A DNA stretch of 64,000 nucleotides from Rhodococcus sp. SBT000017 (GCF_003688915.1 NZ_REFU01000001.1:3100001-3164000); one strand, 5' to 3'; numbered from the stretch's first letter, positions 33,417 through 42,835 are shown. Notes: generated from the letters alone by a model not told the origin. Program-made: numbers and translations.

Positions 33417-34163
33417 TCAGCCGAACGCCTGGTAGCCCAACCAACCGGCGAGACCGAGACCGAGAATCCCGACGCCGATGCGCAAGACGATCGGCGAAAT
33501 CACCTTGACCGTCGGTGGCCCGCAGGCACCGCCGACGAAACATCCGATCGCCAGCGCAAGCGCAGCCCACCAGTTCACATGGCCGGAGAACGAAAAGATG
33601 ATCGCCGCAATCAGGTTCGCGATGCCGAGGAAGAAGCTCTTCAGAACGCTTGCGCGCCAGAACGTATCGGCCGTACAGATCAGTGCCAGCGCGAGGAAGA
33701 TGACGCCGGCCCCGGCACCGAAATAGCCGCCGTAGATCGCCACGGCGAACAGCCCCAGCGGATACAGCGTCGGAAACTGCTTGTCTCCGGACAGCTTTCG
33801 GATACTCGGCTGCAGTAAAAGCGCGATGGCTGCCATCGCCACCAGGAACGGTACGACCACCTCGAACGAACCGTCCGGGGTATTGAGCAACAGAATCGCG
33901 CCGGTGGTACCACCCAGAGCAGAGTAGATCGCGTAGCGAACCAGCTGCTTGCCGTCCTTGGCGAGCTCGGCAGAGGAACTCGCCGTCGCGCCCACACCGG
34001 CGGCGACCAACGCGACCGTGTTCGTCACGTTCGCAGACACCGCAGGCAAACCCACTGCAAGCAGAGCAGGATAGGACACCAGCGACGCGAGCCCGGTGAC
34101 GAACCCGATGAGCCCGGCGAAGAACCCGGCCACCACCAGAAGTCCGAAATCGAGCACAGTCAC
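33417..34163 (-). CDS. TauE/SafE-family membrane permease
   Basis: A 248-residue protein with about eight membrane helices. The two family half-motifs are visible: GLIGFVTGLASLVSYPALLAVGL near the start and YGGYFGAGAGVIFLALAL in the second half. The family exports sulfite, sulfoacetate and related anions; the substrate is not determined here. It is convergent with the ars operon and no other gene links it to arsenic. GTG start; TAGTTT (34170-34175 on the minus strand) lies six bases before it, so it looks leaderless. Confidence 0.85.
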   Translation of the reverse strand: MTVLDFGLLVVAGFFAGLIGFVTGLASLVSYPALLAVGLPAVSANVTNTVALVAAGVGATASSSAELAKDGKQLVRYAIYSALGGTTGAILLLNTPDGSFEVVVPFLVAMAAIALLLQPSIRKLSGDKQFPTLYPLGLFAVAIYGGYFGAGAGVIFLALALICTADTFWRASVLKSFFLGIANLIAAIIFSFSGHVNWWAALALAIGCFVGGACGPPTVKVISPIVLRIGVGILGLGLAGWLGYQAFG

Positions 34164-34208
34164 CGAATAAAACTACCGCGCCTAACGATCTGGCAGGCAC
34201 CGCAGGGC

Positions 34209-35879
34209 TCACCCCACCGGGTTCGCCATTTCCTGCAGCAACCGGCTCGTCATACGCACTGCCTGATCTCCACCGTCCGCGTCTTCGATGTACACCGCGA
34301 ACGCGACGTCACCACTGGTCGCGAGCACGAAGCGATCGTCACCACTTTCCCCGGCGAATCCCTGCACACCGTCGAAGGTGTCGAGACCACTACTGCGCGA
34401 CGAGTCGGCCAGTATGCCGCGCAACCGGTTTGCCGCATCCGAACCGATTGCCTCGGACTCACGATTCGCGACGGCGGTCTGACCGGCGACGATCGTCGGA
34501 ACGGGAGCGCTGCCCCGAGAGATCGCGGCCGCCATCTGCGCGAGTCCGAACGGAGTCACCGTCGCCTCGTCCCCGGAGGCGGTGGACACGGTCCTGATGC
34601 CGTCGATCGCGCTGCGACTGTCGGCGGGAGTTCCTGTGTAGGCGTCGAGTCCGGGCATCGAGTAGTTGATACCGAGACCCAACTTCGCAGCTGCATCTTC
34701 GGCACTGTCCTCACCGCGATCGGCCTGCACTGCTCTCACCAACTCCGACGCGGTGCCTGCCGGGTAGGAGCCCCCGAACACGACGTCGCCCTGCTCGTTC
34801 GCGTAACTGTTCTGTGCCGCAGCGAGAATCGCGCCGGTCGAGGTGGACAGGGCGACGATCGACGCCGACGACCCCGCCATGACAACTGCGTTCTCGGCGG
34901 CGAGTTGAACGCGCGGGTCGAGTGTCGCGTGCAGGTCCGGTCCGCCGGGTCCCTGGAAGCCGACGCGGCGTTCGCCGGTTCCGTCGACGGTGTAGGTGTC
35001 GACGGCCCAACCTGCGGTGGCGTCGCGTCCTTCCTGCCACGCACTTCGCAAAGAGTCGAGCACGGGTGAGGTGATCCGACGGTCGTCGACGATGAGCTTG
35101 GGTTGCGGAGAGACCACCACTCCCGGCACGGCGCGCAGATCGTCTTCGAGGACGGCGAAATCGTCGTCGCGCAAGGTCACTGCGGTGATCGGTGCACCGC
35201 GGGCCGAATTCAGTTCGGCCAGCATCGATTCGGAGGTGATGAGCGGTGCGACGACGTCGATGACGTCCGCGAGTTGCGCGGTGGACGCCGCCGGATCACT
35301 CATCTGCGCCGGGTCGAGGGAGATGGCGTTGATGGTGCGCTCGCTCATCAACACGTTGTTCGCGGCGTCGAAGATCAGCGGCGGGGCGGCGTCGGTCCGG
35401 GTGTAGCGAACCATCCCTCCCGAGGTGAGGTCGGGGACGAGGGTGGCCGGATCCCACGCGATGCGCCAGCCGACGCTGAGCTTCTTGGTCGAGCCCTGAG
35501 CGCTGTACTTCCAGTCCTTGCCCTCACCGAAATTCCACGCCGACGCGAGCGTGAAGAAGCCGCTCTCGTCGGAGAGGTCCATGTACTGAGTCAAATCGAA
35601 GTCGCCGGTGGAGGTGCCCTCGGCCGACAAGCCGTCGAACATCTGGTTCAGCGCGGCCGTCGCGGCGTTAGGGTAGGTCGTCATCGCGGCAGCGGCAGCG
35701 ACATCTCGGTTGTCCAGTGCGTCGACGAACTTCGAGACCAGCACCTCGGCTTCGCTCGGCGGGCGATCGACCATCCAGAACACTGCCGAGACCGTCAACG
35801 TCGCCGATGCTGCAACTGCGACGAGGTAGCGACCGCGGACCTTGCGCGGGCCACGACGGGCACGACTCATAGAACTCAT
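34209..35879 (-). CDS. Catalytically degenerate penicillin-binding protein
   Basis: A 556-residue, membrane-anchored (helix at about 18-36) paralogue of the PBP encoded next to it, with the same order: NTF2/MecA_N-like domain, linker, transpeptidase domain. All three penicillin-binding motifs are gone. The STFK equivalent reads TASE (YPAGTASELV), the SxN region is missing together with about 50 residues, and KTGT reads FAGE. It cannot be a transpeptidase. An intact, long frame suggests a retained structural or regulatory role. No Shine-Dalgarno precedes ATG 35879; TATTGT (35885-35890) five bases upstream suggests a leaderless start, with ATG 35870 as alternative. Confidence 0.88.
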   Translation of the reverse strand: MSSMSRARRGPRKVRGRYLVAVAASATLTVSAVFWMVDRPPSEAEVLVSKFVDALDNRDVAAAAAMTTYPNAATAALNQMFDGLSAEGTSTGDFDLTQYMDLSDESGFFTLASAWNFGEGKDWKYSAQGSTKKLSVGWRIAWDPATLVPDLTSGGMVRYTRTDAAPPLIFDAANNVLMSERTINAISLDPAQMSDPAASTAQLADVIDVVAPLITSESMLAELNSARGAPITAVTLRDDDFAVLEDDLRAVPGVVVSPQPKLIVDDRRITSPVLDSLRSAWQEGRDATAGWAVDTYTVDGTGERRVGFQGPGGPDLHATLDPRVQLAAENAVVMAGSSASIVALSTSTGAILAAAQNSYANEQGDVVFGGSYPAGTASELVRAVQADRGEDSAEDAAAKLGLGINYSMPGLDAYTGTPADSRSAIDGIRTVSTASGDEATVTPFGLAQMAAAISRGSAPVPTIVAGQTAVANRESEAIGSDAANRLRGILADSSRSSGLDTFDGVQGFAGESGDDRFVLATSGDVAFAVYIEDADGGDQAVRMTSRLLQEMANPVG

Positions 35880-35986
35880 GAGTCACAATATTCACTGTAG
35901 TCACACGAGTAACAAGCACGGGATTCATACGAGCCGGTCACGATTGGGATACGCCCCGGTCGGTCTCTCGCAGAAACCCGTACGCA

Positions 35987-37816
35987 CTACCGCAGAAAAC
36001 GACCAGCAGCCTCGACGGCCGGCGTCGAGCTACCCGCGTCGTTCACGAACACCGCGAACGCAAGGTCGCCGGAAATTCCGACGAACCAGCCGTGAGCTCC
36101 TTCGTTGTTGGCACCGAATTCGGCGGTGCCGGTCTTGCCGAGCAACCCGGGGATGTCGCTGAGCGACGTCGCGGTGCCGCCGGTGATCGTCTCGCGCATC
36201 ATGGTCTTGATCTGCTCGGTGACCTGCGGGTTCACTGCTGCCGGCTGCATGTTTCCCACTCCGGGCTCACCGGGGACCACCGTCGGTGGGAGCAATCCGT
36301 TGTTCGCGATCGACGACGCGACCAGCGCCATTCCGAACGGCGACGCGGTCACCTGCCCCTGACCGATGGCGGATTCGACCCGCTGAGCCGGAGTGTCGGC
36401 CGACGGCACCGAACCGGTGACGGTCGTCAGACCCGGGGTGACGTAGTCGACGCCGAGGCCGTACTGCGCGGCCGCGTCGGTCAGTCCGTTCGGCGGGAGT
36501 GCCACGCCGAGGCGGCCCATCGTCGTGTTGCAGGACTTGGCGAAGGCGGTGTGCAGCGGCACGTCGCCGAGATCGAAGTTGTCGTCGTTCGGGATCTGCC
36601 TGCCCTCGATGTTCTCCGTCGACGGGCACGGCAGCACGGTATCGGGGGTGACGGCACCGGACTGCAGTGCAGCCGAAGTGGTCACCGTCTTGAACGTCGA
36701 CCCCGGTGGGTACAGACCGGTGAGGGCGATCGGGCCTTCGGCATCCGCGGCGGCATTCTGTGCCACGGCGAGAACCGCCCCGGTCGACGGCCGAAGCGCA
36801 ACGATGGCCGCCTGCTGCGGCAGCGACGCGAGGGCATTCTCGGCTTTGAGCTGCAGCGCCGAATCCAGGGTGGTCGCAATGTCGTCGCCGGTTCCGGCAT
36901 CGCGGCCGGCGAGCGGGGTGACGGTGCCATCGGCTGCAACGGCCTGCACGGCCCATCCACGATTGGCCGCCTGCTCCTGCTCCCACAGCGTCGTCAGATC
37001 ACTGAGTACCGGCGAGACGAGGTTGCGATCGGTGGCCAACAGTCGCGTCTGCGGCGCGAGCGTGACACCGGGGATGGTGGCGAGCTGGGCACCGATGGGG
37101 TCGATATCCGACTGCCGAAGCGAGACTATAGTCGCTGAATTACCTTGTGCAGCAGCAACAGTCGCAGCGATGGACTCGGCAGTGATACCCGGAACGACGG
37201 ATCCGACGAGATTCGCGACAGCTACGGGATCGGCCGTCGAATCGACGTTGACGAGGGTGACCACCTGCTGCGACATCAGTTCGACGCCGTTGCCGTCGAA
37301 GATGCGAGGCGCGACGAGCGCATCCGTCGGAGTGAATCGAACCGATGAGTCGGCCGTCAGGCCCGGAACCAACATCGCCGGATCCCAGGTGATCTTCCAG
37401 CCCTGCTCGGTCTCCGCCGCTGTCGCAGTGGTCGTGTAGTTCCATTCCTTCGGCTCGCCGTCCGGTTCGGCGGTGCCGTCGGTGGTCGTCGAGAAGCGCC
37501 AACCGGCGTTCAACGTGAACGTGCCGACATCCTCGTTGGCGTCGGCGGCCTCGAAATCGGGAGTCGCCGTCACCGTTCCGCCTGCCGAAAGCCCGTCGTA
37601 CAGCTCGGTGAGCGCCTCCGTCGCGCCGGCCGGATCGGTGGTCAACGCAGCTGCCTGGTCGATATTTGCGCTGTTGACAGCGGCCGCGAACTGCTCGGCG
37701 ACAGTCTGCGGCTGATCGGGACCACCGTGACCGCAGGCAGCGAGCACCAATGCCAGTACGGACACGATCGCGGCCAGAGTCGTCGGTCTTCTCGAAGTGC
37801 GCACGGGGTCGATCAT
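35987..37816 (-). CDS. Class B penicillin-binding protein, lipoprotein (PBP-lipo-like)
   Basis: A 609-residue transpeptidase exported as a lipoprotein: signal peptide with lipobox LAAC, cysteine near residue 28. An NTF2-like domain (residues 38-150) is followed by the dimerisation domain and the penicillin-binding domain. Motifs are complete: S373-T-F-K376, S428-C-N430 and K561-T-G-T. It cross-links peptidoglycan outside the membrane. The layout matches the mycobacterial Rv2864c lipoprotein PBP. It lies upstream of the degenerate paralogue on the same strand with a 107-base gap. Confidence 0.93.
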   Translation of the reverse strand: MIDPVRTSRRPTTLAAIVSVLALVLAACGHGGPDQPQTVAEQFAAAVNSANIDQAAALTTDPAGATEALTELYDGLSAGGTVTATPDFEAADANEDVGTFTLNAGWRFSTTTDGTAEPDGEPKEWNYTTTATAAETEQGWKITWDPAMLVPGLTADSSVRFTPTDALVAPRIFDGNGVELMSQQVVTLVNVDSTADPVAVANLVGSVVPGITAESIAATVAAAQGNSATIVSLRQSDIDPIGAQLATIPGVTLAPQTRLLATDRNLVSPVLSDLTTLWEQEQAANRGWAVQAVAADGTVTPLAGRDAGTGDDIATTLDSALQLKAENALASLPQQAAIVALRPSTGAVLAVAQNAAADAEGPIALTGLYPPGSTFKTVTTSAALQSGAVTPDTVLPCPSTENIEGRQIPNDDNFDLGDVPLHTAFAKSCNTTMGRLGVALPPNGLTDAAAQYGLGVDYVTPGLTTVTGSVPSADTPAQRVESAIGQGQVTASPFGMALVASSIANNGLLPPTVVPGEPGVGNMQPAAVNPQVTEQIKTMMRETITGGTATSLSDIPGLLGKTGTAEFGANNEGAHGWFVGISGDLAFAVFVNDAGSSTPAVEAAGRFLR

Positions 37817-37863
37817 GCCGCAGTACTTGCCCGAAGCAATGGTGGCGCCATTTCCGATTCGGG

Positions 37864-37879
37864 TGTAATCATGTAATCA
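37864..37879. promoter_or_regulatory. TGTAATCA tandem direct repeat
   Basis: Two exact TGTAATCA octamers lie head to tail (37864-37871, 37872-37879) between the divergent PBP and the gene at 37907. The spacing of eight bases suits side-by-side binding by a ribbon-helix-helix regulator, and the adjacent gene may encode one. Confidence 0.5.
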
Positions 37880-37906
37880 GACTTGCAACTCTGGATAGGA
37901 GCCCCC

Positions 37907-38452
37907 ATGAAACCCAACGGACGCTCGTTCGGTCGCCCCGGCGGCTGGCAGCACGCAGACGTTCCCGACGCCACCGACGCAGCCGACTGGTTCGGTGGCC
38001 GACTCCCGGACACCTGGTTCGACGGTGCCGCCTCGGTCGAGATCGACCGAGAGGAGATCGTCGTCGTCGGGACATTGCCTGCAGAGCAGGACAGTTCACC
38101 CGCAGCCAACGAGGGCCGCATCGCGCGATTCCGAGAAACGACCCGCGGCGACCGCATGCAGATCGCCGCCGAGGCCGAGAAGCGATACGGACGCAAGGTC
38201 GCATGGGGAGTGAGGAACGGATCAGAGGTGGTCCTGTTCACCCACCTCGCGGTACCGGTCATGACCCGCCTGCGTCAGCCCGAGCGTCGCGTCCTGGACA
38301 CCCTCGTCGACGCCGGCGTCGCTCGATCCAGGGCCGACGCTCTGGCCTGGGCCGTGAAGCTGGTCGGCGAACACACCCAGGAGTGGCTGGACGAACTGCG
38401 CGACGCGATGACGACGGTCGACGAGCTCCGCAAGAAGGGCCCGTCGGTGTAA
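37907..38452 (+). CDS. Uncharacterised protein with RHH-like C-terminus
   Basis: A 181-residue soluble protein. The N-terminal half (GGWQHADVPDATDAADWFGGRLPDTWFDG) is Trp/Asp-rich and unknown to me. The centre has RFRETTRGDRMQIAAEAEKRYGRKVAWG. The C-terminal 55 residues (RRVLDTLVDAGVARSRADAL followed by a charged helix) resemble the helices of ribbon-helix-helix DNA-binding proteins. ATAGGAG is placed well before the ATG. A TGTAATCA direct repeat in its promoter supports autoregulation. DNA binding is inferred only. Confidence 0.7.
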   Translation: MKPNGRSFGRPGGWQHADVPDATDAADWFGGRLPDTWFDGAASVEIDREEIVVVGTLPAEQDSSPAANEGRIARFRETTRGDRMQIAAEAEKRYGRKVAWGVRNGSEVVLFTHLAVPVMTRLRQPERRVLDTLVDAGVARSRADALAWAVKLVGEHTQEWLDELRDAMTTVDELRKKGPSV

Positions 38453-38457
38453 TTCGC

Positions 38458-38487
38458 TTGCGTGCTCGCCGGGTTCGGGGCTAGCGT
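38458..38487 (+). promoter_or_regulatory. Promoter of the ABC-F gene
   Basis: TTGCGT (38458-38463), an 18-base spacer and TAGCGT (38482-38487) form a good actinobacterial promoter just after the preceding stop. It leaves a leader of about 90 bases before the ATG at 38586. Leaders of this size often regulate ABC-F genes, but I see no convincing attenuator. Confidence 0.5.
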
Positions 38488-38585
38488 GGCCTTCGCCCTG
38501 CTGCCCACAGATTCGGAGAGGCCATTGCTCTTCCAAAGGTTCTAGACGCCTGCAGATCCATCGCACGCACACCTTGGGAGCAACC

Positions 38586-40187
38586 ATGCCTCATTCGTCA
38601 TCACTGTCTATTTCGAACCTGACCTTCTCCTGGCCGGACGGCGACCCCGTGTTCGACGCCATGTCGGCCATCTTCCCCAGCGGCACAACAGGTCTCATCG
38701 GCTCCAACGGTGCGGGGAAGTCGACCCTGCTGAGATTGCTCGCCGGGGAATTGACACCGCAACGAGGTTCCATCTCGATGCCGGGCGTCTTGGGGTACCT
38801 GCGCCAGGACGTCACACTGGACCCAGACCTGCCCGTGGATCGGGTGCTGGACATCGATTCGGCGCGAGAAGCACTGCACCGCATAGAATCCGGATCCTCC
38901 GACGAGGACGACTTCGCAATTGTCGGGTCGGCGTGGGACGTCGAGGAGCGTGCTCTGGCCTTGCTGGACAAGCTCGGCCTCGGCAGCATCGTCGGCTCCC
39001 TCGACGACCTCGATCGACGGGTCGACACCCTGTCGGGCGGCGAGGCCATGCTGCTCGCGCTCACTGCGGAGTTACTGGCCGGGCCTGACGTACTGCTGCT
39101 GGACGAACCGACCAACAACCTCGATCAGGTTGCGCGCCAACGCCTGTACACGGCGGTCGACGGCTACTCAGGCGTGCTGATCGTGTGTACTCACGATCTC
39201 GAACTACTCGAACGCGTCGACTCCATCGCCGAGGTGCGGGCAGAGCGCAGCGGAGTTTCGCGGCTCCGTATGTTCGGCGGCAACTATCGACACTATCGCT
39301 CGGTCGTCGACGCCGAACAGGAGGCGGCACGGGCCACGGTCCGCGATGCCAAGAACGACGTCCGCAAGCAGGAACGCGAATTGATCGACACCCGAATCAA
39401 ACTCGATCGGCGTCAGCGCTTCGGCAAGAAGATGGAAGAGCAGAAGCGCGTGCCTCCGATCCTCGCGGGCCGTCGCAAGCGGGCGGCCCAGGAATCGGCC
39501 GGCAAGCTCCGCGGTACCCACAGCGATCGCGTCGACGACGCCCGATCGTCGCTGTCGGCCGCCGAGGATCTCCTGCGCGACGACCGCGAGATACGCGTCG
39601 ACCTCCCGGCAACCGAAGTGCATGCGGGACAGGTGGCCCTGACCCATGACGATATCCACATCGTGGGTCCGGAGCGCATCGCCCTGATCGGCCCGAACGG
39701 CAGCGGCAAGACCACCCTGTTGCGGGCTCTGGACGCCACAGGGGCAGAGGTGCCGTGGAAGTATCTACCGCAGCGACTCGACGTCTTCGATGAATCCCGC
39801 ACCGTCGCCCAGAACGTATCCGACGTCGCTCCGCACGCCACCGCCGAACAGATCCGAGGCCAACTCGCCCGCTTCCTGTTCCGTGGATCCGACGCCGACG
39901 CCGTCGTCTCCACCCTCTCCGGAGGAGAGCGACTCCGGGCCGCACTGGCGCGAATTCTGCTGGCAGAACCTGCCCCGAAACTACTGATGCTCGACGAGCC
40001 GACGAACAACCTCGACATCACCAGCCGCCAGCACCTGATCGATGCGCTCGAGAAATTCGAGGGTGCGCTGATCATCGCCAGCCACGACCGACCGTTCCTC
40101 GACGCCATCGCCCCCACCCGCACCATCGACCTCACCCCGACCGCCGAGTCCGACCGCGAAGCGCCCGCCCGTGGGGAGTCAATGTGA
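38586..40187 (+). CDS. ABC-F family ATPase
   Basis: A 533-residue soluble protein with two ABC domains and no membrane segment. First domain: Walker A GSNGAGKS, signature LSGGE, Walker B LLLDEPTNNLD. A charged linker (residues about 235-330, RKQERELIDTRIKLDRRQRFGKKM region) follows. Second domain: GPNGSGKT, LSGGE and LMLDEPTNNLD. ABC-F proteins act at the ribosome E site, either as translation factors or by protecting against antibiotics. Which applies is not evident; the short linker and isolated setting resemble putative resistance-type actinobacterial members. GGGAG precedes the ATG. The last codons overlap a dispersed repeat. Confidence 0.9.
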   Translation: MPHSSSLSISNLTFSWPDGDPVFDAMSAIFPSGTTGLIGSNGAGKSTLLRLLAGELTPQRGSISMPGVLGYLRQDVTLDPDLPVDRVLDIDSAREALHRIESGSSDEDDFAIVGSAWDVEERALALLDKLGLGSIVGSLDDLDRRVDTLSGGEAMLLALTAELLAGPDVLLLDEPTNNLDQVARQRLYTAVDGYSGVLIVCTHDLELLERVDSIAEVRAERSGVSRLRMFGGNYRHYRSVVDAEQEAARATVRDAKNDVRKQERELIDTRIKLDRRQRFGKKMEEQKRVPPILAGRRKRAAQESAGKLRGTHSDRVDDARSSLSAAEDLLRDDREIRVDLPATEVHAGQVALTHDDIHIVGPERIALIGPNGSGKTTLLRALDATGAEVPWKYLPQRLDVFDESRTVAQNVSDVAPHATAEQIRGQLARFLFRGSDADAVVSTLSGGERLRAALARILLAEPAPKLLMLDEPTNNLDITSRQHLIDALEKFEGALIIASHDRPFLDAIAPTRTIDLTPTAESDREAPARGESM

Positions 40188-40229
40188 CGTTCAGTGACCT
40201 TTTGGGGGGTCAATGTCACGTTGAGTGGA
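40178..40229. repeat. Two copies of a TCAATGTGAC-type element
   Basis: TCAATGTGACGTTCAGTGAC (40179-40198) is followed 11 bases later by the related TCAATGTCACGTTGAGTGGA (40210-40229). The first copy contains the ABC-F stop codon. A similar unit occurs inverted at 23369-23388. They look like a dispersed intergenic element. Confidence 0.5.
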
Positions 40230-40251
40230 CTCGAGAGGCAAGAATCGCGGG

Positions 40252-41037
40252 GTGGAGTACGCCTCGAATGCAGACGATGGGACACGGATCGCGTACACGG
40301 TGGTGGGGTCCGGGCCGCCGTTGTTGATGGTGCACGGCAGTTTTCTGACGCACACGATCTGGCGGACGTTCGGCTATGTGAAGGCCCTGCGTGGCAGTCG
40401 GCAGTTGATTTTGATCGACAGTCGCGGGCACGGCCGCAGCGAGAAGCCCCATACTCCCGACGCGTATGCGATGAGCAGTATCGTCGGCGATCTGACGGCG
40501 GTGCTCGACGCAGTGGGTGTCGACACCGTCGACTATCTGGGGTATTCGTTCGGGGCCCGGGCGGGCTTGGCGTTGACAGCGGCGAGGCCCGAGCGAGTGC
40601 GATCACTGGCTGTCGGCGGCGGTAGTCACGGCGCTCAGGCCGGCGCGTTCGATCGCCTGTTCTTTCCCGGGTGCTCGGATGTGTTGGAGCAGCGCGGCAT
40701 GGACGGCTTTCTCGAGGCGTGGAGCAGCCACCGCATGTTCCCTATCGACGCCGGAACCCGAGCGGTGTTCTCCGCCAACGACGCCCAGGCCATGGCTGCG
40801 TACATCCGAGCGTCCGACGCCGATCCCGGCCTACCCGACGAGGCGTTGCAGCACGTCACCCAGCCGTCATTGTTCTACGTCGGCAATCAGGACGGCACCA
40901 GGCTCGACGACACCCGAGCTGCCGCAGCGTTGGTGCCGAACTCCGAGTTGCATGTCATCCGCGGATTCGACCACGCGACGACGATGGCGGCGTCCGATGA
41001 GGTCCTCGGGGCTCTCGAACGGTTCTGGGACAACTGA
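40252..41037 (+). CDS. Alpha/beta hydrolase
   Basis: A 261-residue alpha/beta hydrolase. The oxyanion region is LLMVHGSFL, the nucleophile Ser lies in GYSFGAR (about residue 103), the acid is probably Asp in GNQDGT, and the His is in GFDHAT near the C-terminus. These make a full triad. Lid residues around FFPGCSDVLEQRGMDGFLEAW give no substrate hint. I use the GTG at 40252 rather than 40225, because the latter overlaps the repeat and has no ribosome binding site. It ends two bases before the convergent ligase stop. Confidence 0.85.
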   Translation: MEYASNADDGTRIAYTVVGSGPPLLMVHGSFLTHTIWRTFGYVKALRGSRQLILIDSRGHGRSEKPHTPDAYAMSSIVGDLTAVLDAVGVDTVDYLGYSFGARAGLALTAARPERVRSLAVGGGSHGAQAGAFDRLFFPGCSDVLEQRGMDGFLEAWSSHRMFPIDAGTRAVFSANDAQAMAAYIRASDADPGLPDEALQHVTQPSLFYVGNQDGTRLDDTRAAAALVPNSELHVIRGFDHATTMAASDEVLGALERFWDN

Positions 41038-41039
41038 GC

Positions 41040-42731
41040 TCAGTGTCTCTTCAGTGCAGGAAACTGGTCGTCACGCCACTCGTTGTCCAGCGGACCCACG
41101 GCCGCATCCTCGCGGGCTCGCAACTCCACTCGACGGATCTTGCCGGAGATCGTTTTCGGTAGCTCGAAGAACTCGATACGGCGTACACGCAGGAACGGTG
41201 CCAGGTGCTCTCGGGCGTACTTGAGAATCTCGAATGCAGTGTCCTCGTTGGGTTCCCAGCCCGACGCCAATGCCACATATGCCTTGGGAACGGCCAGTCG
41301 CGTCTCGTCGGGGGCGGGCACCACCGCGGCTTCGGCGACGGCGGGGTGTTCGATGAGTACGCTTTCGAGCTCGAACGGGGAGATCTTGTAATCCGAGGCC
41401 TTGAACACGTCGTCGGTGCGGCCGACGTAGGTGATGTAGCCCTCGGAGTCCCGTGCTGCGACGTCGCCGGTGTGGTAGTAGCCGTCGGCCATGACAGCGG
41501 CATTGCGTTCGGGGTCGCCGAGGTAGCCGGTCATCAGGTTGAACGGGTTCTGGGCCAGGTCGAGGCAGATTTCGCCCTCGTCGGCGAGTTCGCCGGTGGT
41601 GGGGTCGACGATCACCACCGGAACGCCCGGCAGCGGTCTCCCCATCGACCCGGACTTCAGTACCGCGCCGGGGGTATTTGCCACCAGTGCAGTGGTTTCG
41701 GTCTGGCCGAACCCGTCGCGGATGCTCAGGCCCCACTCCTGCTGCACCCGCGAGATCACCTCGGGGTTGAGCGGTTCCCCTGCTCCGATGGCCTCGCGCA
41801 GCGAACCACCGCCGCCGGCGAGATCGGCTTGAATCAGCATGCGCCACACCGTCGGTGGTGCACAGAACGTCGTCACCTCGGCCCTTCGGATCTGCTCGAG
41901 CAGTGCTTTCGCGTCGAATTTTCCGTAGTTGTAGATGAAGATCGTCGCCTCGGCGATCCACGGCGCGAAGAAGCAACTCCACGCATGCTTGGCCCACCCC
42001 GGGGAGCTGATGTTCAGGTGCACGTCGCCCGGACGCAGCCCGAGGAAGTACATGGTGCTCAGATGCCCTACGGGGTAGGAGATCTGCGTGTGCTCGACGA
42101 GCTTGGGCTTGCTGGTGGTGCCGGAGGTGAAGTACATCAGCAGACGGTCGGCGGGAGCGGTCACCGACTCGAACGGTACGGCCTCGACGCCACGTGCCTC
42201 GGCATAGTCGACCCAACCATCACACGCGGAGGTGGCGATGCGCAGGTAGTCACCGGGGACCTCGTCGAATTTGCCGGTGTCCGAGGGGTTCACGATCACG
42301 GCGCGCGCATTGCCGCGTACCACGCGATCGGTGAGGTCGGCGGATCCGATGGCCGTGGTGGTCGGCATCAACACCGCGCCCAGCTTCATCACCGCGAGCA
42401 TCGCTTCCCACAGCTCCACCTGGTTGCCGAGCATCAGGATCACCGAGTCGCCGCGGCCGATTCCCTGCTGCTCGAGCCACCTGGCGACCTGGTCGGAGCG
42501 ACGAGCGATGTCGTCGAAGCTGTACTTGGCCTCGCTGCCGTTCTCCTCGACTATCCACAGCGCGGTGCCGTCGTTGCCTCGCGCGATCGCATCGAACCAA
42601 TCGATCGCCCAGTTGAACGTCTCACCGAACGACGGCCATTCGAAAGTTGCTACTGCGCGGTCGTACTCGCCGTAGGCGTCGAGTAGAAGATCGCGTGCGT
42701 TCCTGAATGCCGTGTATGCCGATTCGACCAT
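41040..42731 (-). CDS. AMP-forming acyl-CoA synthetase family protein
   Basis: A 563-residue ANL-superfamily ligase that activates a carboxylic acid as acyl-AMP and then, probably, acyl-CoA. P-loop YFTSGTTSKPK near 220, adenine motif DGFGQTETT near 345, GYYHTGD near 432 and the C-terminal catalytic Lys in KTISGKIRR near 530 are all present. The N-terminal fold resembles medium-chain acyl-CoA and acetyl-CoA synthetases; the substrate is open. The start at 42731 has a strong GGAGG; an extension to 42785 lacks one. No operon partner. Confidence 0.9.
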   Translation of the reverse strand: MVESAYTAFRNARDLLLDAYGEYDRAVATFEWPSFGETFNWAIDWFDAIARGNDGTALWIVEENGSEAKYSFDDIARRSDQVARWLEQQGIGRGDSVILMLGNQVELWEAMLAVMKLGAVLMPTTTAIGSADLTDRVVRGNARAVIVNPSDTGKFDEVPGDYLRIATSACDGWVDYAEARGVEAVPFESVTAPADRLLMYFTSGTTSKPKLVEHTQISYPVGHLSTMYFLGLRPGDVHLNISSPGWAKHAWSCFFAPWIAEATIFIYNYGKFDAKALLEQIRRAEVTTFCAPPTVWRMLIQADLAGGGGSLREAIGAGEPLNPEVISRVQQEWGLSIRDGFGQTETTALVANTPGAVLKSGSMGRPLPGVPVVIVDPTTGELADEGEICLDLAQNPFNLMTGYLGDPERNAAVMADGYYHTGDVAARDSEGYITYVGRTDDVFKASDYKISPFELESVLIEHPAVAEAAVVPAPDETRLAVPKAYVALASGWEPNEDTAFEILKYAREHLAPFLRVRRIEFFELPKTISGKIRRVELRAREDAAVGPLDNEWRDDQFPALKRH

Positions 42732-42835
42732 GTTTCCTCCTGCGCGTGTGATGCCCATCACCACCACGCTAGGGGAGATGAACAAACCCTCGCTACCCCT
42801 GAACGGGGGTAAAGACTGGGCTACCCTCGGTCACC

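Noticed and set aside
38486..38545. 19-codon upstream ORF before the ABC-F gene
   Set aside because: Its GTG overlaps the -10 box TAGCGT, so it would not be in the transcript.
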